Assembly (NCBI GenBank): GCA_016717335.1
Contig: JADKFS010000019.1
Coordinates: 186,001-250,000 of the forward strand
Direction: 5' to 3'
Origin: Candidatus Ribeiella danica
GTDB taxonomy: Bacteria > Chloroflexota > Chloroflexia > Chloroflexales > Roseiflexaceae
Length of the DNA stretch: 64,000 nt
The position numbers were made by a program, and so were the translations under genes. Position 1 is the stretch's first letter, and the number at the start of each line of letters is the position of its first letter. A model generated the notes under the pieces. That model was not told where the DNA came from and searched no databases. It worked only from the letters and a program-made list of their open reading frames with translations. Below are positions 1 through 8,828 of the stretch, piece by piece.

Positions 1-444
1 GCGCCGTTCCTGTTCGCCGTCCAGCTGATCGTCTACGCCGGGGCGATCATCGTGCTGTTCCTGTTCGTGGTCATGCTGCTCGGCGCCGAGCGCTCCGAGG
101 ACGAGCGCGACCGGATCGCCTGGCAGCGCCCGCTGGCGCTGGCCCTGGGCGTGCTGCTGCTCGGCGAGACGGCCTATGTCGTGCTGTCGCGCTCGGGCAC
201 GGCGCTGTTCGCCGCGGTCGCCACCGGCGAGGATTTCGCCAGCCCGATGCGCGTCAGCGAGGCGCTGTTCACGACCTACCTGCTGCCGTTCGAGATCACC
301 TCGGTGATTCTGCTGGCGGCGCTGGTCGGCGTGGTGGTGCTGCACCAGCCTAACCCGCGCACGGGCGAGCCGACCGAGCAGGCCGTGCAGACGATGGCGG
401 ATATCGCGCCCGAGCCCACCCGATCAGTAGCCAGTAATCGGTAG
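1..444 (+). CDS. nuoJ: NADH-quinone oxidoreductase subunit J, 3' part
   Basis: C-terminal part of NuoJ, a membrane-arm subunit of the proton-pumping NADH:quinone oxidoreductase (complex I). The frame is open from the first base, so the start lies before the window. The segment VQLIVYAGAIIVLF at the left edge is the conserved NuoJ helix and is followed by two more hydrophobic segments. It is the first of five consecutive nuo genes on this strand. The last residues (about RSVASNR) and the TAG stop are encoded by the left arm of the AGTAGTC-type repeat that fills the nuoJ-nuoK spacer, so the C-terminus appears to have been extended or re-terminated by repeat sequence. Confidence 0.93.
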   Translation, partial: APFLFAVQLIVYAGAIIVLFLFVVMLLGAERSEDERDRIAWQRPLALALGVLLLGETAYVVLSRSGTALFAAVATGEDFASPMRVSEALFTTYLLPFEITSVILLAALVGVVVLHQPNPRTGEPTEQAVQTMADIAPEPTRSVASNR

Positions 445-554
445 TCAGTAGTCAGTAGCCCGATGGTTTGTTGTCGGTATTCCATGAAATGAATTTGGCG
501 AACTCGTCGTAATACAGCGGTACTGACTGCTGAGATCTGACTACTGACTACTAC
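423..554. repeat. Inverted heptamer arms, nuoJ-nuoK spacer
   Basis: Left arm (423-460) iterates forms of AGTAGTC/AGTAATC with a period of 7; right arm (521-554) reads GACTACTGACTAC, the reverse complement. The loop between them is unrelated sequence. The left arm overlaps the nuoJ stop and the right arm ends just before nuoK. Confidence 0.85.
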
Positions 555-572
555 ACTATGAGGTTCGATATT

Positions 573-875
573 ATGATCCCAACCGGCTACTACGTGCTGC
601 TGAGCGCGGTGCTGTTCACGCTCGGCGTGCTGGGCGTGCTGATCCGCCGGAACGTGCTGATCGTGTTCATGTCGGTCGAGCTGATGCTCAACTCGGCCAA
701 CCTCGCGCTGGTCGCGTTCGCGCAGCGCTGGCAGTCGGTCAACGGGCAGATCCTGGTCTTCTTCGTCATCACCGTCGCCGCCGCCGAGGTCGCGGTCGGC
801 CTGGCGCTGCTGGTGACGATCTTCCGCAGCAAGCGGACGACCGACGTCGATGAAATCAGTACGTTGAAGGGCTAA
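573..875 (+). CDS. nuoK: NADH-quinone oxidoreductase subunit K
   Basis: Small complex I membrane subunit (MrpC-like) of about 100 residues with three transmembrane helices. The N-terminus [12 protein letters not shown] and the segment [19 protein letters not shown], which holds the conserved membrane Glu, are diagnostic. I prefer the ATG at 573 over the ATG at 558: it gives the usual NuoK start and has GAGG (560-563) nine bases upstream. The gene sits between nuoJ and nuoL, with repeat-filled spacers on both sides. Confidence 0.95.
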   Translation: MIPTGYYVLLSAVLFTLGVLGVLIRRNVLIVFMSVELMLNSANLALVAFAQRWQSVNGQILVFFVITVAAAEVAVGLALLVTIFRSKRTTDVDEISTLKG

Positions 876-880
876 CGCTG

Positions 881-910
881 AAACGTTAAACGTTCGAACG
901 TTCGAACGTC
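881..910. repeat. Octamer AACGTTCG repeat, nuoK-nuoL spacer
   Basis: About four iterations of AACGTTNR with a period near 8. AACGTTCGAACGTT is self-complementary, so this compact tract needs no separate second arm. A GAGGA Shine-Dalgarno for nuoL follows it. Confidence 0.75.
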
Positions 911-926
911 CTGCTGAGGAACGCAG

Positions 927-2906
927 ATGTCTGACCTAACCTGGATTGTCCTGCTGATCCCGGCCTTCCCGCTGATCGGCTTTCTGCTGAACGTCTTCCT
1001 CATCCGGAACGAGCGGACGGCCGGCCTGGTCGCCAGTGGCATGGTGCTGCTCTCGTTCCTGGCCTCACTTGGCGCGATCTACGCGCTGGCGACGCTGCCC
1101 GAGGGCACCGAGCGGATCGACTACATTCTGTGGGAGTGGATCACGCTCGGCTCGTTCCGCGTGCCGTTCGGCCTGCTGTTCGACCAGCTTACGGCGGTGA
1201 TGGCTCTGCTGGTGACCGGCGTCGGCGGGCTGATCCACATCTTCTCGATCGGCTACATGCACGGCGACGCGCGCCCGGTGCGCTACTTCGCCTACCTGAA
1301 CCTGTTCATCGCCGCCATGCTGTTCTTGGTGATGGGCGATAACCTGCTGCTGCTGTTCCTCGGCTGGGAGGGCGTCGGCCTGTGCTCGTTCCTGCTGATC
1401 GGCCACTGGTTCGACCGCCGCTCGGTCCCGCCGGGGATCGTGCCGTCCGACGCGGCCGTCAAGGCGTTCGTGGCCAACCGCGTCGGCGACGCCGGCATGC
1501 TGCTGGCGATGATGGCGATCTTCGCCGGCCTCGGCTCGCTGTCGTTCTACAGCCAGAACGTCGCCGGCGGCGAGATCGCGGGCTTCCTGGAGCGCTCCGA
1601 GGTGCTCGGGATCGGCTTCCAGCAGATCAACCTGGGCGCGTTCGGCTCGCTGTACCTCTCGACCGCGATCACATTCCTGCTGCTGATCGGCGTGACCGGC
1701 AAGTCGGCCCAGATCCCGCTGTTCGTCTGGCTGCCCGACGCGATGGCCGGCCCGACCCCTGTCTCGGCGCTGATCCACGCGGCCACGATGGTGACCTCGG
1801 GCGTCTACCTGATCGCGCGCAACCACATGCTGTTCGAGGCCTCGCCCGCCACCAGCGGCTGGGTCGTGGCGGTCGGCGTGCTGACGGCGCTGCTGGCAGC
1901 CGCCGCCGCGCTGGCGCAGTTCGATATCAAGCGCGTGCTGGCCTACTCGACCATCTCGCAGCTCGGCTACATGGTCGCGGCCGCCGGCCTGGGCGCGTAC
2001 GGCGCGGCGATGTTCCACCTGCTGACGCACGGCATCTTCAAGGCGCTGCTGTTCCTCGGCTCCGGCTCGATCATCCACGGCACCCACGAGACGCAGGACA
2101 TGCGCCGGATGGGCGGGCTGCGCAGCCACCTGCCGACCACCTTCTGGACCTACCTGGTCGGCGCGCTGGCGCTGTCCGGCATCGTCCCGCTGGCCGGCTT
2201 CTGGAGCAAGGACGAGATCATCGCCAGCGCGTTCGATCGGCAGGCGCCGATCGCCGGGATTGCGCTGATCCTCACGTCGCTGCTGACCGCCTTCTACATG
2301 GGCCGCCAGGTGGCGCTGATCTTCTACGGCAAGCAGCGCGACAACAGCTACCACGCGCACGAGAGCGGCCCGGTGATGCTGTGGCCGCTGATCATCCTGG
2401 CGGTCGGCACGATCGTCGGCGGCGTGATGAACCTGCCCGGCCTGCACTGGCTGACCAGCTACCTCCAGCCGGTGCTGGGCGAGGAGGTCGAGGTCTACAC
2501 GGTCGGCAAAGGCGTGCTGGCCGGCGTCGTGACCGTGCTGGCGGCGATCTCCGGCTTGCTCGGCTGGTACCTGTACGCGCACGTGCTCGAGGTTCGTATC
2601 AAGCCCGGCAAGGACGATCCCGGCTACCGCTACGCCGGAGATATCTGGCGCGGCGCCGAGATCGCCTGGGGTTTCGACTGGTTCTACAACCGGGTGGTGG
2701 TGCGCGGCTACCGCGGCGCCAGCGCGTTCCTGAGCGATGTGTTCGACCAGCAGGGCATCGACGGCATTTTGGTGGACGGCGTCGGCCGCACGTTCGGTCG
2801 CCTGTCGCAGGTGTTCCGCCAGGGGCAGACCGGCTACATCCGCAACTACGCCTGGGTGTTCTTTGTCGGCGTGGTCGTGTTGGTAGGCTACTTTGCGATC
2901 TTTTAG
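927..2906 (+). CDS. nuoL: NADH-quinone oxidoreductase subunit L
   Basis: Large antiporter-like proton-pumping subunit of complex I, 659 residues, with many membrane helices and the long C-terminal lateral-helix extension typical of NuoL. Conserved segments include LLLLFLGWEGVGLCSFLLIG and the proton-channel region VSALIHAATMVTSGVYLI. The ATG is preceded by GAGGA seven bases upstream. Its TAG stop is followed at once by a heptamer repeat tract. Confidence 0.96.
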   Translation: MSDLTWIVLLIPAFPLIGFLLNVFLIRNERTAGLVASGMVLLSFLASLGAIYALATLPEGTERIDYILWEWITLGSFRVPFGLLFDQLTAVMALLVTGVGGLIHIFSIGYMHGDARPVRYFAYLNLFIAAMLFLVMGDNLLLLFLGWEGVGLCSFLLIGHWFDRRSVPPGIVPSDAAVKAFVANRVGDAGMLLAMMAIFAGLGSLSFYSQNVAGGEIAGFLERSEVLGIGFQQINLGAFGSLYLSTAITFLLLIGVTGKSAQIPLFVWLPDAMAGPTPVSALIHAATMVTSGVYLIARNHMLFEASPATSGWVVAVGVLTALLAAAAALAQFDIKRVLAYSTISQLGYMVAAAGLGAYGAAMFHLLTHGIFKALLFLGSGSIIHGTHETQDMRRMGGLRSHLPTTFWTYLVGALALSGIVPLAGFWSKDEIIASAFDRQAPIAGIALILTSLLTAFYMGRQVALIFYGKQRDNSYHAHESGPVMLWPLIILAVGTIVGGVMNLPGLHWLTSYLQPVLGEEVEVYTVGKGVLAGVVTVLAAISGLLGWYLYAHVLEVRIKPGKDDPGYRYAGDIWRGAEIAWGFDWFYNRVVVRGYRGASAFLSDVFDQQGIDGILVDGVGRTFGRLSQVFRQGQTGYIRNYAWVFFVGVVVLVGYFAIF

Positions 2907-3120
2907 TATTCAGTAGTCAGATATCGGTAGCCGGTACCGATGCGGATCGACAGTGCTCGACGTACTTCAGATGCAGACTCGGCGATGCTCAACGTTCTTC
3001 AACGGTACCGGCTACTGGCTGCTGACTGCCAAGGTCTGTAATCCGATATCAGTTGTAGATCGACGATCCGCAACGTTCTTCGACGGTACTGGCTACTGGC
3101 TACTGACTACTGACTACCGA
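2907..3120. repeat. Nested inverted heptamer arms, nuoL-nuoM spacer
   Basis: Left arm 2907-2938 carries CAGTAGTC and GGTAGCCGGTACC forms. Complementary material occurs twice, at 3001-3030 and 3079-3119 (TACTGGCTACTGGCTACTGACTACTGACTAC in outline). No gene is seen in this spacer of about 220 bases. Confidence 0.8.
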
Positions 3121-3128
3121 GGAATGAT

Positions 3129-4661
3129 GTGAACCAGCTAGGCTTCCCTCTGCTCTCGCTCGTGCTGTGGCTGCCGACGCTCGGCGCACTGCTGCTGCTG
3201 TTCGTGCCGCGCGAGAGCGTCGCGGCGCAGCGCACGCTGGCCCTGGCGTTCGCGCTGGCGGCGTTCGCGGCCTCGATCGGCCTGTACGTCTACTTTGAGC
3301 CGGGCCAGGGCTTCCAGTTCCTCGACAGCCTGGACTGGGTGCCTTCCTGGGGCATCGGCTACCGCGCCTCGCTCGACGGCGTAAGCCTCTGGCTGGTGCT
3401 GCTGACGACCTTCCTGACCCCGATCACGCTGATCTCGACCTGGGACTCGGTCCACAAGGACTTTCGCTCGTTCCAGGCGCTGATGCTGCTGCTCGAGACC
3501 GGCATGCTCGGCGTGTTCGTGGCGCAGGACATGTTCCTGTTCTATATCTTCTGGGAGTTCACGCTGATCCCGATGGCGCTGCTGATCGGCATCTGGGGCA
3601 GCGGCAACCGCGTGCGCGCGGCGGTCAAGTTCTTCCTGTACACCTTTGCCGGGTCGGTCTTCATGCTGCTCGGCATTATCGCGCTGTACCTGCTGAACCT
3701 GGGCGCGACCGGCGTGTCGACGTTCGACTTCCAGACCATCCAGCAGAATATCGCCGCCGGCAGGCTCGCGCTCGACGCGACCACCGGCCGGCTGCTGTTC
3801 GCGGCGTTCTTCCTGGCCTTCGCGATCAAGGTGCCGCTCTGGCCGTTCCACACCTGGCTGCCGCTGGCCCACACCGAGGCGCCGACGGCCGGCTCGGTGA
3901 TCCTGGCCGGTGTGCTGCTCAAGCTCGGCGGCTACGGCCTGATCCGCTTCAACCTGCAGCTGTTCCCCGAGGCGGCGCGCTGGGCCGCCCCCGCGATCGG
4001 CGTGCTGGCGGTGATCGGCATCCTGTACGGCGCGATGGTCTCGTTCGCTCAGACCGATATGAAGAAGCTGGTGGCTTACTCCTCGGTCAGCCACCTGGGC
4101 TTCGTGGTGCTGGGGATCTTCTCGCTCAACCAGCAGGGCATCTCCGGCGCGATCCTGCAGATGATCAACCACGGCCTCTCGACCGGCGCGCTGTTCCTGG
4201 TCGTCGGCTATATCTACGAGCGGCGGCACACGCGCGAGATGGCGGCCTTCGGCGGCCTGTGGAAGGTCATGCCGATCTACGGCGGCCTGGCGCTGGCGAT
4301 GGTGCTGTCGTCGGTCGGCCTGCCGGGGCTCAACGGCTTCATCGGCGAGTACACGATCATGCAGGGCGCCTGGCTCTCGGACGTGCTCGGCTGGCGCTTC
4401 GTCGCGCCGGCGGTGATCGGCGTGATATTCGCCGCCACCTACCTGCTGCGCATGTTCCGCACCACATTCATGGGCGACGTGACCAGCCCAGAGAACGCCG
4501 AGCTGCGCGATATCACGCCGCGCGAGACGGCGCTGCTGGCCGCGCTGCTCGTCCCGATCGTGGTGATCGGCCTGTACCCGAACCTGCTGTTCGGCTCGAT
4601 GCAGCCGGCGGTCGAGCAGATCGCGCAGCAGTTGAGCAGCGTGCTGGCCGGAGTTCGCTAG
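3129..4661 (+). CDS. nuoM: NADH-quinone oxidoreductase subunit M
   Basis: Second antiporter-like proton pump of complex I, 510 residues. Diagnostic segments are FYIFWEFTLIPMALLIGIWG and the channel region PLAHTEAPTAGSVILAG. The start is GTG at 3129 with GAGGA at 3118-3122; the nearby ATGs at 3124 and 3127 are out of frame or stop at once. Flanked by nuoL and nuoN. Confidence 0.96.
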   Translation: MNQLGFPLLSLVLWLPTLGALLLLFVPRESVAAQRTLALAFALAAFAASIGLYVYFEPGQGFQFLDSLDWVPSWGIGYRASLDGVSLWLVLLTTFLTPITLISTWDSVHKDFRSFQALMLLLETGMLGVFVAQDMFLFYIFWEFTLIPMALLIGIWGSGNRVRAAVKFFLYTFAGSVFMLLGIIALYLLNLGATGVSTFDFQTIQQNIAAGRLALDATTGRLLFAAFFLAFAIKVPLWPFHTWLPLAHTEAPTAGSVILAGVLLKLGGYGLIRFNLQLFPEAARWAAPAIGVLAVIGILYGAMVSFAQTDMKKLVAYSSVSHLGFVVLGIFSLNQQGISGAILQMINHGLSTGALFLVVGYIYERRHTREMAAFGGLWKVMPIYGGLALAMVLSSVGLPGLNGFIGEYTIMQGAWLSDVLGWRFVAPAVIGVIFAATYLLRMFRTTFMGDVTSPENAELRDITPRETALLAALLVPIVVIGLYPNLLFGSMQPAVEQIAQQLSSVLAGVR

Positions 4662-4678
4662 ACGCCATCTGTCGCCGG

Positions 4679-4829
4679 ATATCAGCAGTCAGATATCAGT
4701 AGTCAGATATCAGTAGTCAGATATCAGTAGTCAGATATCAGTAGTCAGTAGTCGGTGCCGATGAGTTTCAATGAGTATCAATGAATATACTGATTACTGA
4801 CTACTGGCTACTGACTACTGGCTACTACT
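4679..4829. repeat. Inverted heptamer/14-mer arms, nuoM-nuoN spacer
   Basis: Left arm 4679-4758 holds about five regular copies of the 14-mer AGATATCAGTAGTC, itself two heptamers; right arm 4788-4829 reads TACTGACTACTGGCTACTGACTAC. The loop (4759-4787) is unrelated and AT-rich. Confidence 0.85.
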
Positions 4830-4841
4830 CACAGGGTTCTT

Positions 4842-6320
4842 ATGCCTGACATTCAGATCCCAACTCCCGACCTCGGGGTCATCCTCCAGCTGCTGATCGT
4901 GTTCGGCTGGGCCACGCTGCTGCTGATGGTCGACCTGTTCGTGCCGCGCGACCGCTCGCGGATCACCGGCTACCTGGCGCTGCTCGGGCTGTCCGGCGCG
5001 GCGGCGGCGGGCGTCTGGCTGTGGGGCAGCAACGGCGTCACGTTCGGCAATATGATCGCGCTCGACAACTTCGCGATCTCGCTCAACTGGATCTTCCTGC
5101 TCACCGCCGCGATCACGATCGTCATCTCGCTCGACTATCTCCCGCGCCACGGGATCGAGCGGGGCGAGTTCTACTCGCTGATCCTGTTCGCCACCGGCGG
5201 CATGATGCTGCTGGGCCAGGGCGGCGACCTGATCGTGCTGTTCCTCGGCCTGGAGCTGCTCTCGATCACGCTGTACGTGCTCGCCGGCTTCGCCTACCCG
5301 CGCGTCACCTCGGAAGAGGCGGCGATGAAGTACCTGCTGATCGGGGCCTTCGGCGCCGGCTTCCTGGTGTTCGGCCTGGCGCTGATCTATGGCGCTACCG
5401 GCGCGTCGAACCTGGCCGAGATCGGCCGGGCGCTCGGCCAGGCCGGCCTGTCCGCCGAGGACACCGTGCTCCTGCTGGCCGGCGCCGCGCTGGTGATCGT
5501 CGGCTTCGGCTACAAGATCTCGATGGCGCCGTTCCACATGTGGACGCCCGACGTCTACGAGGGCTCGCCGACGCCGGTCGCGGCGTTCATGTCGGTCGGC
5601 TCGAAGGCGGCAGGGTTCGCTGCGCTCACGCGCTTCCTGCTGGTGGCGCTCGGCTCGCAGTACCAGAGCTGGGTGCTGATCCTGGCGGTGCTGGCGGCCA
5701 TCACCATGATCGTCGGCAATGTCTCGGCGATCGCCCAGAGCAACGTGAAGCGGATGCTGGCCTTCTCAAGCATCGGGCACGCCGGCTACATCCTGATGGG
5801 CGTGCTGGCGGCCGGCAACCCCAGCTCGGCCAGCCGCGGCATCGAAGGCTTCCTGTTCTACCTGCTCGCCTACGCGCTGACCAACCTCGGCGCGTTCGCG
5901 GTGCTGATCGCGCTCGAGCAGCGCGGCGAGGCGGCCTGGGACCTGGCGGACTTCGCGGGGCTGTGGGGCCGCCGGCCGTTCCTGGCGACAGCGATGGCGC
6001 TGTGCATGTTCTCGCTGGCCGGCGTGCCGCCGACGGCCGGCTTCTGGGGCAAGTTCTACGTCTTCACCGCGGCGTGGCAGTCGGGCCTGCAGTGGCTGGC
6101 GATCGTGGGGGTGATCACCTCGGCGATCGCGGCGTTCTTCTACCTGCGGATCGTCGTCCAGATGTTCATGCGCGACCCGGTGCGCGAGGTGCGCGGGGGC
6201 TCCGACGGCGGGCTGTCGGCCGGGATCGGGCTGGCGGCGCTGGGCATCCTGGTCTTCGGCATCCTCCCTGCGCCGGTGATCAATCTCATCCAGCAGTCGG
6301 TGCTCGCGCTCGGGCGCTAA
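4842..6320 (+). CDS. nuoN: NADH-quinone oxidoreductase subunit N
   Basis: Third antiporter-like proton pump of complex I and the last gene of the nuo run, 492 residues. The segments KISMAPFHMWTPDVYEGSPT and LAFSSIGHAGYILMG are typical of NuoN. The ATG has a weak AGGG upstream. The next gene is convergent, and a strong multi-hairpin element separates them, consistent with the operon ending here. Confidence 0.96.
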   Translation: MPDIQIPTPDLGVILQLLIVFGWATLLLMVDLFVPRDRSRITGYLALLGLSGAAAAGVWLWGSNGVTFGNMIALDNFAISLNWIFLLTAAITIVISLDYLPRHGIERGEFYSLILFATGGMMLLGQGGDLIVLFLGLELLSITLYVLAGFAYPRVTSEEAAMKYLLIGAFGAGFLVFGLALIYGATGASNLAEIGRALGQAGLSAEDTVLLLAGAALVIVGFGYKISMAPFHMWTPDVYEGSPTPVAAFMSVGSKAAGFAALTRFLLVALGSQYQSWVLILAVLAAITMIVGNVSAIAQSNVKRMLAFSSIGHAGYILMGVLAAGNPSSASRGIEGFLFYLLAYALTNLGAFAVLIALEQRGEAAWDLADFAGLWGRRPFLATAMALCMFSLAGVPPTAGFWGKFYVFTAAWQSGLQWLAIVGVITSAIAAFFYLRIVVQMFMRDPVREVRGGSDGGLSAGIGLAALGILVFGILPAPVINLIQQSVLALGR

Positions 6321-6343
6321 TTCAGCGTTGAGCGCGGTGGTAT

Positions 6344-6480
6344 CCCTCACCCCCTGCCCCCCGCTCCCCAGCGGGGAGCGGGGGGATTTTGAATGCGGTG
6401 TGGCAGGTTTGGCTTCGCCAAACCTGCCACACCGCCGTTCTTACCCCTTCCCCTGGTAGGGGAGGGGCAGGGGGTGGGGT
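6344..6480. repeat. GC-rich multi-hairpin element, likely bidirectional terminator
   Basis: Outer arms CCTCACCCCCTGCCCC (about 6345-6360) and GGGGCAGGGGGTGGGG (6464-6479) are nearly complementary. They enclose a CCCCCCGCTCCCC hairpin (6357-6385) and a perfect 19-bp stem with a TTC loop (6395-6435). It lies between convergent nuoN and the lipoprotein gene. Similar elements occur near 9650, 21237, 38003 and 55119. Confidence 0.75.
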
Positions 6481-6506
6481 CAAAGGCGCCGACTGCGTAA
6501 GTCCTG

Positions 6507-6944
6507 TTACTTGGTCCCCTTGGCGGTGTAGACGATCACCCCTGATCCGCCGAACTTGCTCGCGTCGACCGCGCCGACGACCAGGTGCGCGGTGCCGAGG
6601 TCGTAGCCGCTGGCGAAGAAGCCGCCCTGCAGATCCGGCATGTGCTGCACCTCGACCCAGCCCTTGGTGGTCGTCAGGCCGTGGTAGAAGTCGGCGATCT
6701 CCTGCAGGCTGGCGGTCGACTGGTAGACCTTCTGCTCGATCGACTCCTGCTTGATCTGGCGGTCGACCAGCTGGGCCGGCACCTGCGTCTTCCAGTCCGC
6801 CACGATCTTATCCAGCTGCGCGCTGCCGGCCTTCTCGAACGCCGCCGCCTTGGGCGGGTCGCCGACGGTCGTGTCGGCCGACGAGCCGCCGCAGCCGGTC
6901 AGCACGAGCGCGAGCAGCGCGAGCATCACAATCACACGTCGCAT
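6507..6944 (-). CDS. Small lipoprotein of unknown function
   Basis: About 145 residues with a signal peptide ending in the lipobox LTGC (Cys18), so probably an outer-leaflet lipoprotein. No recognised domain. The mature part is charged, then rich in Gly and Val, with stretches such as QLDKIVADWKTQVPAQ and VVGAVDASKFGGSGVIVY. I chose the ATG at 6944 because MRRVIVML begins the signal sequence; a GGAGG lies about 13 bases upstream, which is longer than ideal. The gene is convergent with nuoN and divergent from the HTH regulator at 7202. Confidence 0.7.
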   Translation of the reverse strand: MRRVIVMLALLALVLTGCGGSSADTTVGDPPKAAAFEKAGSAQLDKIVADWKTQVPAQLVDRQIKQESIEQKVYQSTASLQEIADFYHGLTTTKGWVEVQHMPDLQGGFFASGYDLGTAHLVVGAVDASKFGGSGVIVYTAKGTK

Positions 6945-7086
6945 TCGGTACGTCTTTCCTCCCATTGATATTGATATTGGTTACGCTGTTCCGTGGCGAT
7001 CGCAAACCTCCGAGCCGCAGTCGCGCCCACATGCCGGGCCGGGCCCCTGGCTCGTCGCCCGCCCCCTAGTTTACCACAAACTTTCG

Positions 7087-7117
7087 TTGTCAGTGGCCAG
7101 TAGCTAATAGTCAGTAT
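7087..7117. repeat. Single degenerate heptamer arm
   Basis: GTCAGTGGCCAGTAGCTAATAGTCAGTA resembles the AGTAGTC family but has no matching inverted arm nearby. It is the only case I see in a divergent intergenic region. Confidence 0.5.
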
Positions 7118-7152
7118 GTTCATTCCAAGGACCGATGTCCTATCTCTCAAAT

Positions 7153-7182
7153 GAGAATATAATCATTCTCGATAATGAGAAT
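7153..7182. promoter_or_regulatory. Hexamer-array operator, Fur-box-like
   Basis: Five contiguous hexamers GAGAAT-ATAATC-ATTCTC-GATAAT-GAGAAT lie 20 bases upstream of the HTH regulator start. GAGAAT and ATTCTC are exact reverse complements, so two interleaved inverted repeats with 6-base spacers are present. The hexamer arrangement resembles Fur-family boxes built from GATAAT units. Whether the binder is a Fur-like protein or the adjacent HTH protein is unknown. Confidence 0.55.
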
Positions 7183-7201
7183 AGATTAAACGAGAGCAGC
7201 C

Positions 7202-7762
7202 GTGACTTCACCAAACGCCGATCTTCTGCTGCACCCCATCCGGCTGCGCATCCTGGTGGCGATGGTGGGGCGGCAGCTGACCGTCCAGCAGCTTGGGTTG
7301 GTCATGCCGGAGGTGCCGCAGGCAACGCTGTACCGCCAGCTGAACAAGCTGGTGCAGGCGGGTGTGCTGGATCTGGTCGAGGAGCGGCCGGTGCGCGGCA
7401 CGATCGAGAAGGTCTACACCGCCCGGAAGAACGCCGGGCTGCTATCGCCGGAGGTGTTTGCCGCCGCCGGGCGCGACGAGCACATGCGCTACTTCACCAG
7501 CTTCGTCGCGGCGCTGATCGGCGATCTCTGGAGCTACCTGGGCCAGCCGCGGGTCGAGCCGGTGGCCGACGGCCTGGGCTACAGCGAGATGCCGCTCTAC
7601 CTCTCGGATGCTGAGCTGGCGCAGCTGCACGGCGCGCTGGGCGAGCTGCTGGGGCCGATTCTGGCGAACGCCCCCGGGCCGGGCCGGCGCCGCCGCACGC
7701 TTGCACTGATAATGATCCCATCGGCAGAGCGCGAGCCCGCCGATCCTGCGGAGGAGCAATGA
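7202..7762 (+). CDS. ArsR-like winged-helix transcriptional regulator
   Basis: DNA-binding regulator of 186 residues. The N-terminal HPIRLRILVAMVGRQLTVQQL and ATLYRQLNKLVQAGVLDLVEE segments form a winged helix of the ArsR/PadR-like type; the C-terminal half may bind an effector or form the dimer. Its stop overlaps the start of the ABC ATPase (ATGA), so the three genes at 7202-9623 form an operon and the protein probably controls the exporter. The GTG at 7202 has only a weak GAG upstream. A hexamer-array operator lies immediately upstream. Confidence 0.8.
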   Translation: MTSPNADLLLHPIRLRILVAMVGRQLTVQQLGLVMPEVPQATLYRQLNKLVQAGVLDLVEERPVRGTIEKVYTARKNAGLLSPEVFAAAGRDEHMRYFTSFVAALIGDLWSYLGQPRVEPVADGLGYSEMPLYLSDAELAQLHGALGELLGPILANAPGPGRRRRTLALIMIPSAEREPADPAEEQ

Positions 7763-8685
7763 ACGCGATCGAGACGCACGAGCTGACCCGCGCCTTCGGG
7801 CAGCGGGTGGCCGTCGACAAGCTCACGCTGAATATTCCCGCCGGCGCAGTCTTCGGCTTTCTCGGGCCGAATGGCGCGGGCAAGACCACCACCGTGCGCA
7901 TGCTGGCCGCGCTGATCGCGCCGACCGACGGCGCGGCGCGCGTGAACGGCCACGCGGTCGGCGCCGACAACGAGGCGATCCGCCGCTCGGTCGGCATCCT
8001 GACCGAGACGCCCGGCCTGTACGAGCGGCTGAGCGCGCGGCAGAACCTGCTGTTCTTCGGGCGGCTCTACGGCCTCGACGCGGCGCGCGCCGACGAGCAG
8101 GCCGCGCGCTACCTGCGCATGCTCGGCCTGTGGGATCGGCGCGACGACCTGGTCGGCGGCTTCTCGAAAGGCATGCGCCAGAAGATCGCTATCGCCCGCG
8201 CGCTGATGCACGAGCCGACGATCGTGTTCCTGGACGAGCCGACCGCCGGGCTTGACCCCGAGGCCAGCCGCATGGTGCGCGACTTCGTCAAGGACCTGCG
8301 CGAGGAGGGCCGCACGATCTTTCTGACCACGCACAATCTGCCCGAGGCCGACGAGCTGTGCGATCTGATCGGCGTCTTTCGCGGCAAGCTGCTGCGCCTC
8401 GACACGCCGGCCAACCTGCGCGCCGGGCTGTTCGGGCGCGGCACGCGCGTGAGCCTGGCCGGCGAGGCGGCGCGCTGGACGCCAATGATCCGGCAGCTGC
8501 CGTTCGTCCACGACGTGGCGGTGCACGACGGGTCGCTGGAGGTCTCGCTCGACGACCCCGACGCGCAGAACCCGGCGCTGATCCAGGCGCTGGTCGCGGC
8601 CGGCGCGGGCATCCGCTACGTCGAGCCGATCGAGCACTCGCTGGAAGATGTGTATATGGAACTGGTTCAAACAGCTGAAGGCTGA
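7759..8685 (+). CDS. ABC transporter ATP-binding protein
   Basis: ATPase of an ABC-2 type exporter, 308 residues. Walker A is GPNGAGKTTT near residue 40, the signature region reads GGFSKGMRQK, and Walker B is IVFLDEPTAGLDP, followed by the TTHNL switch histidine. The C-terminal ~90 residues form the accessory domain of drug or antibiotic-export ATPases. The start overlaps the regulator stop by four bases, indicating translational coupling. It is followed by the permease after a 143-base spacer with two very stable hairpins. Confidence 0.92.
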   Translation: MNAIETHELTRAFGQRVAVDKLTLNIPAGAVFGFLGPNGAGKTTTVRMLAALIAPTDGAARVNGHAVGADNEAIRRSVGILTETPGLYERLSARQNLLFFGRLYGLDAARADEQAARYLRMLGLWDRRDDLVGGFSKGMRQKIAIARALMHEPTIVFLDEPTAGLDPEASRMVRDFVKDLREEGRTIFLTTHNLPEADELCDLIGVFRGKLLRLDTPANLRAGLFGRGTRVSLAGEAARWTPMIRQLPFVHDVAVHDGSLEVSLDDPDAQNPALIQALVAAGAGIRYVEPIEHSLEDVYMELVQTAEG

Positions 8686-8731
8686 CCTGGGGCATTCTCC
8701 AGGTTTCGCCTGGCAGCGATCAGCTTTATAG

Positions 8732-8813
8732 TTGGGAGGTGTGGAGGGGCCGCAGCCCCTCCACACCTCCCAAGGTGGGGTCTGGGGCGGGCGAAGCCCG
8801 CCCCAGACCCCAC
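8732..8813. repeat. Two adjacent perfect hairpins inside the ABC operon
   Basis: Hairpin one is a perfect 19-bp stem (8732-8750 with 8755-8773, loop CGCA); hairpin two is a perfect 18-bp stem (8775-8792 with 8796-8813, loop GAA). They fill the ATPase-permease spacer just before the permease ribosome site. They could attenuate transcription or protect the upstream mRNA; no U-run follows either. Confidence 0.8.
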
Positions 8814-8828
8814 ACCGAGAGGATAGGA

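Noticed and set aside
1065..2582. A long minus-strand open frame opposite nuoL, and similar frames opposite nuoM, rel, mrdA and mreB
   Set aside because: All are His/Gln/Arg-rich antisense shadows of conserved genes; no ribosome site or family motif.
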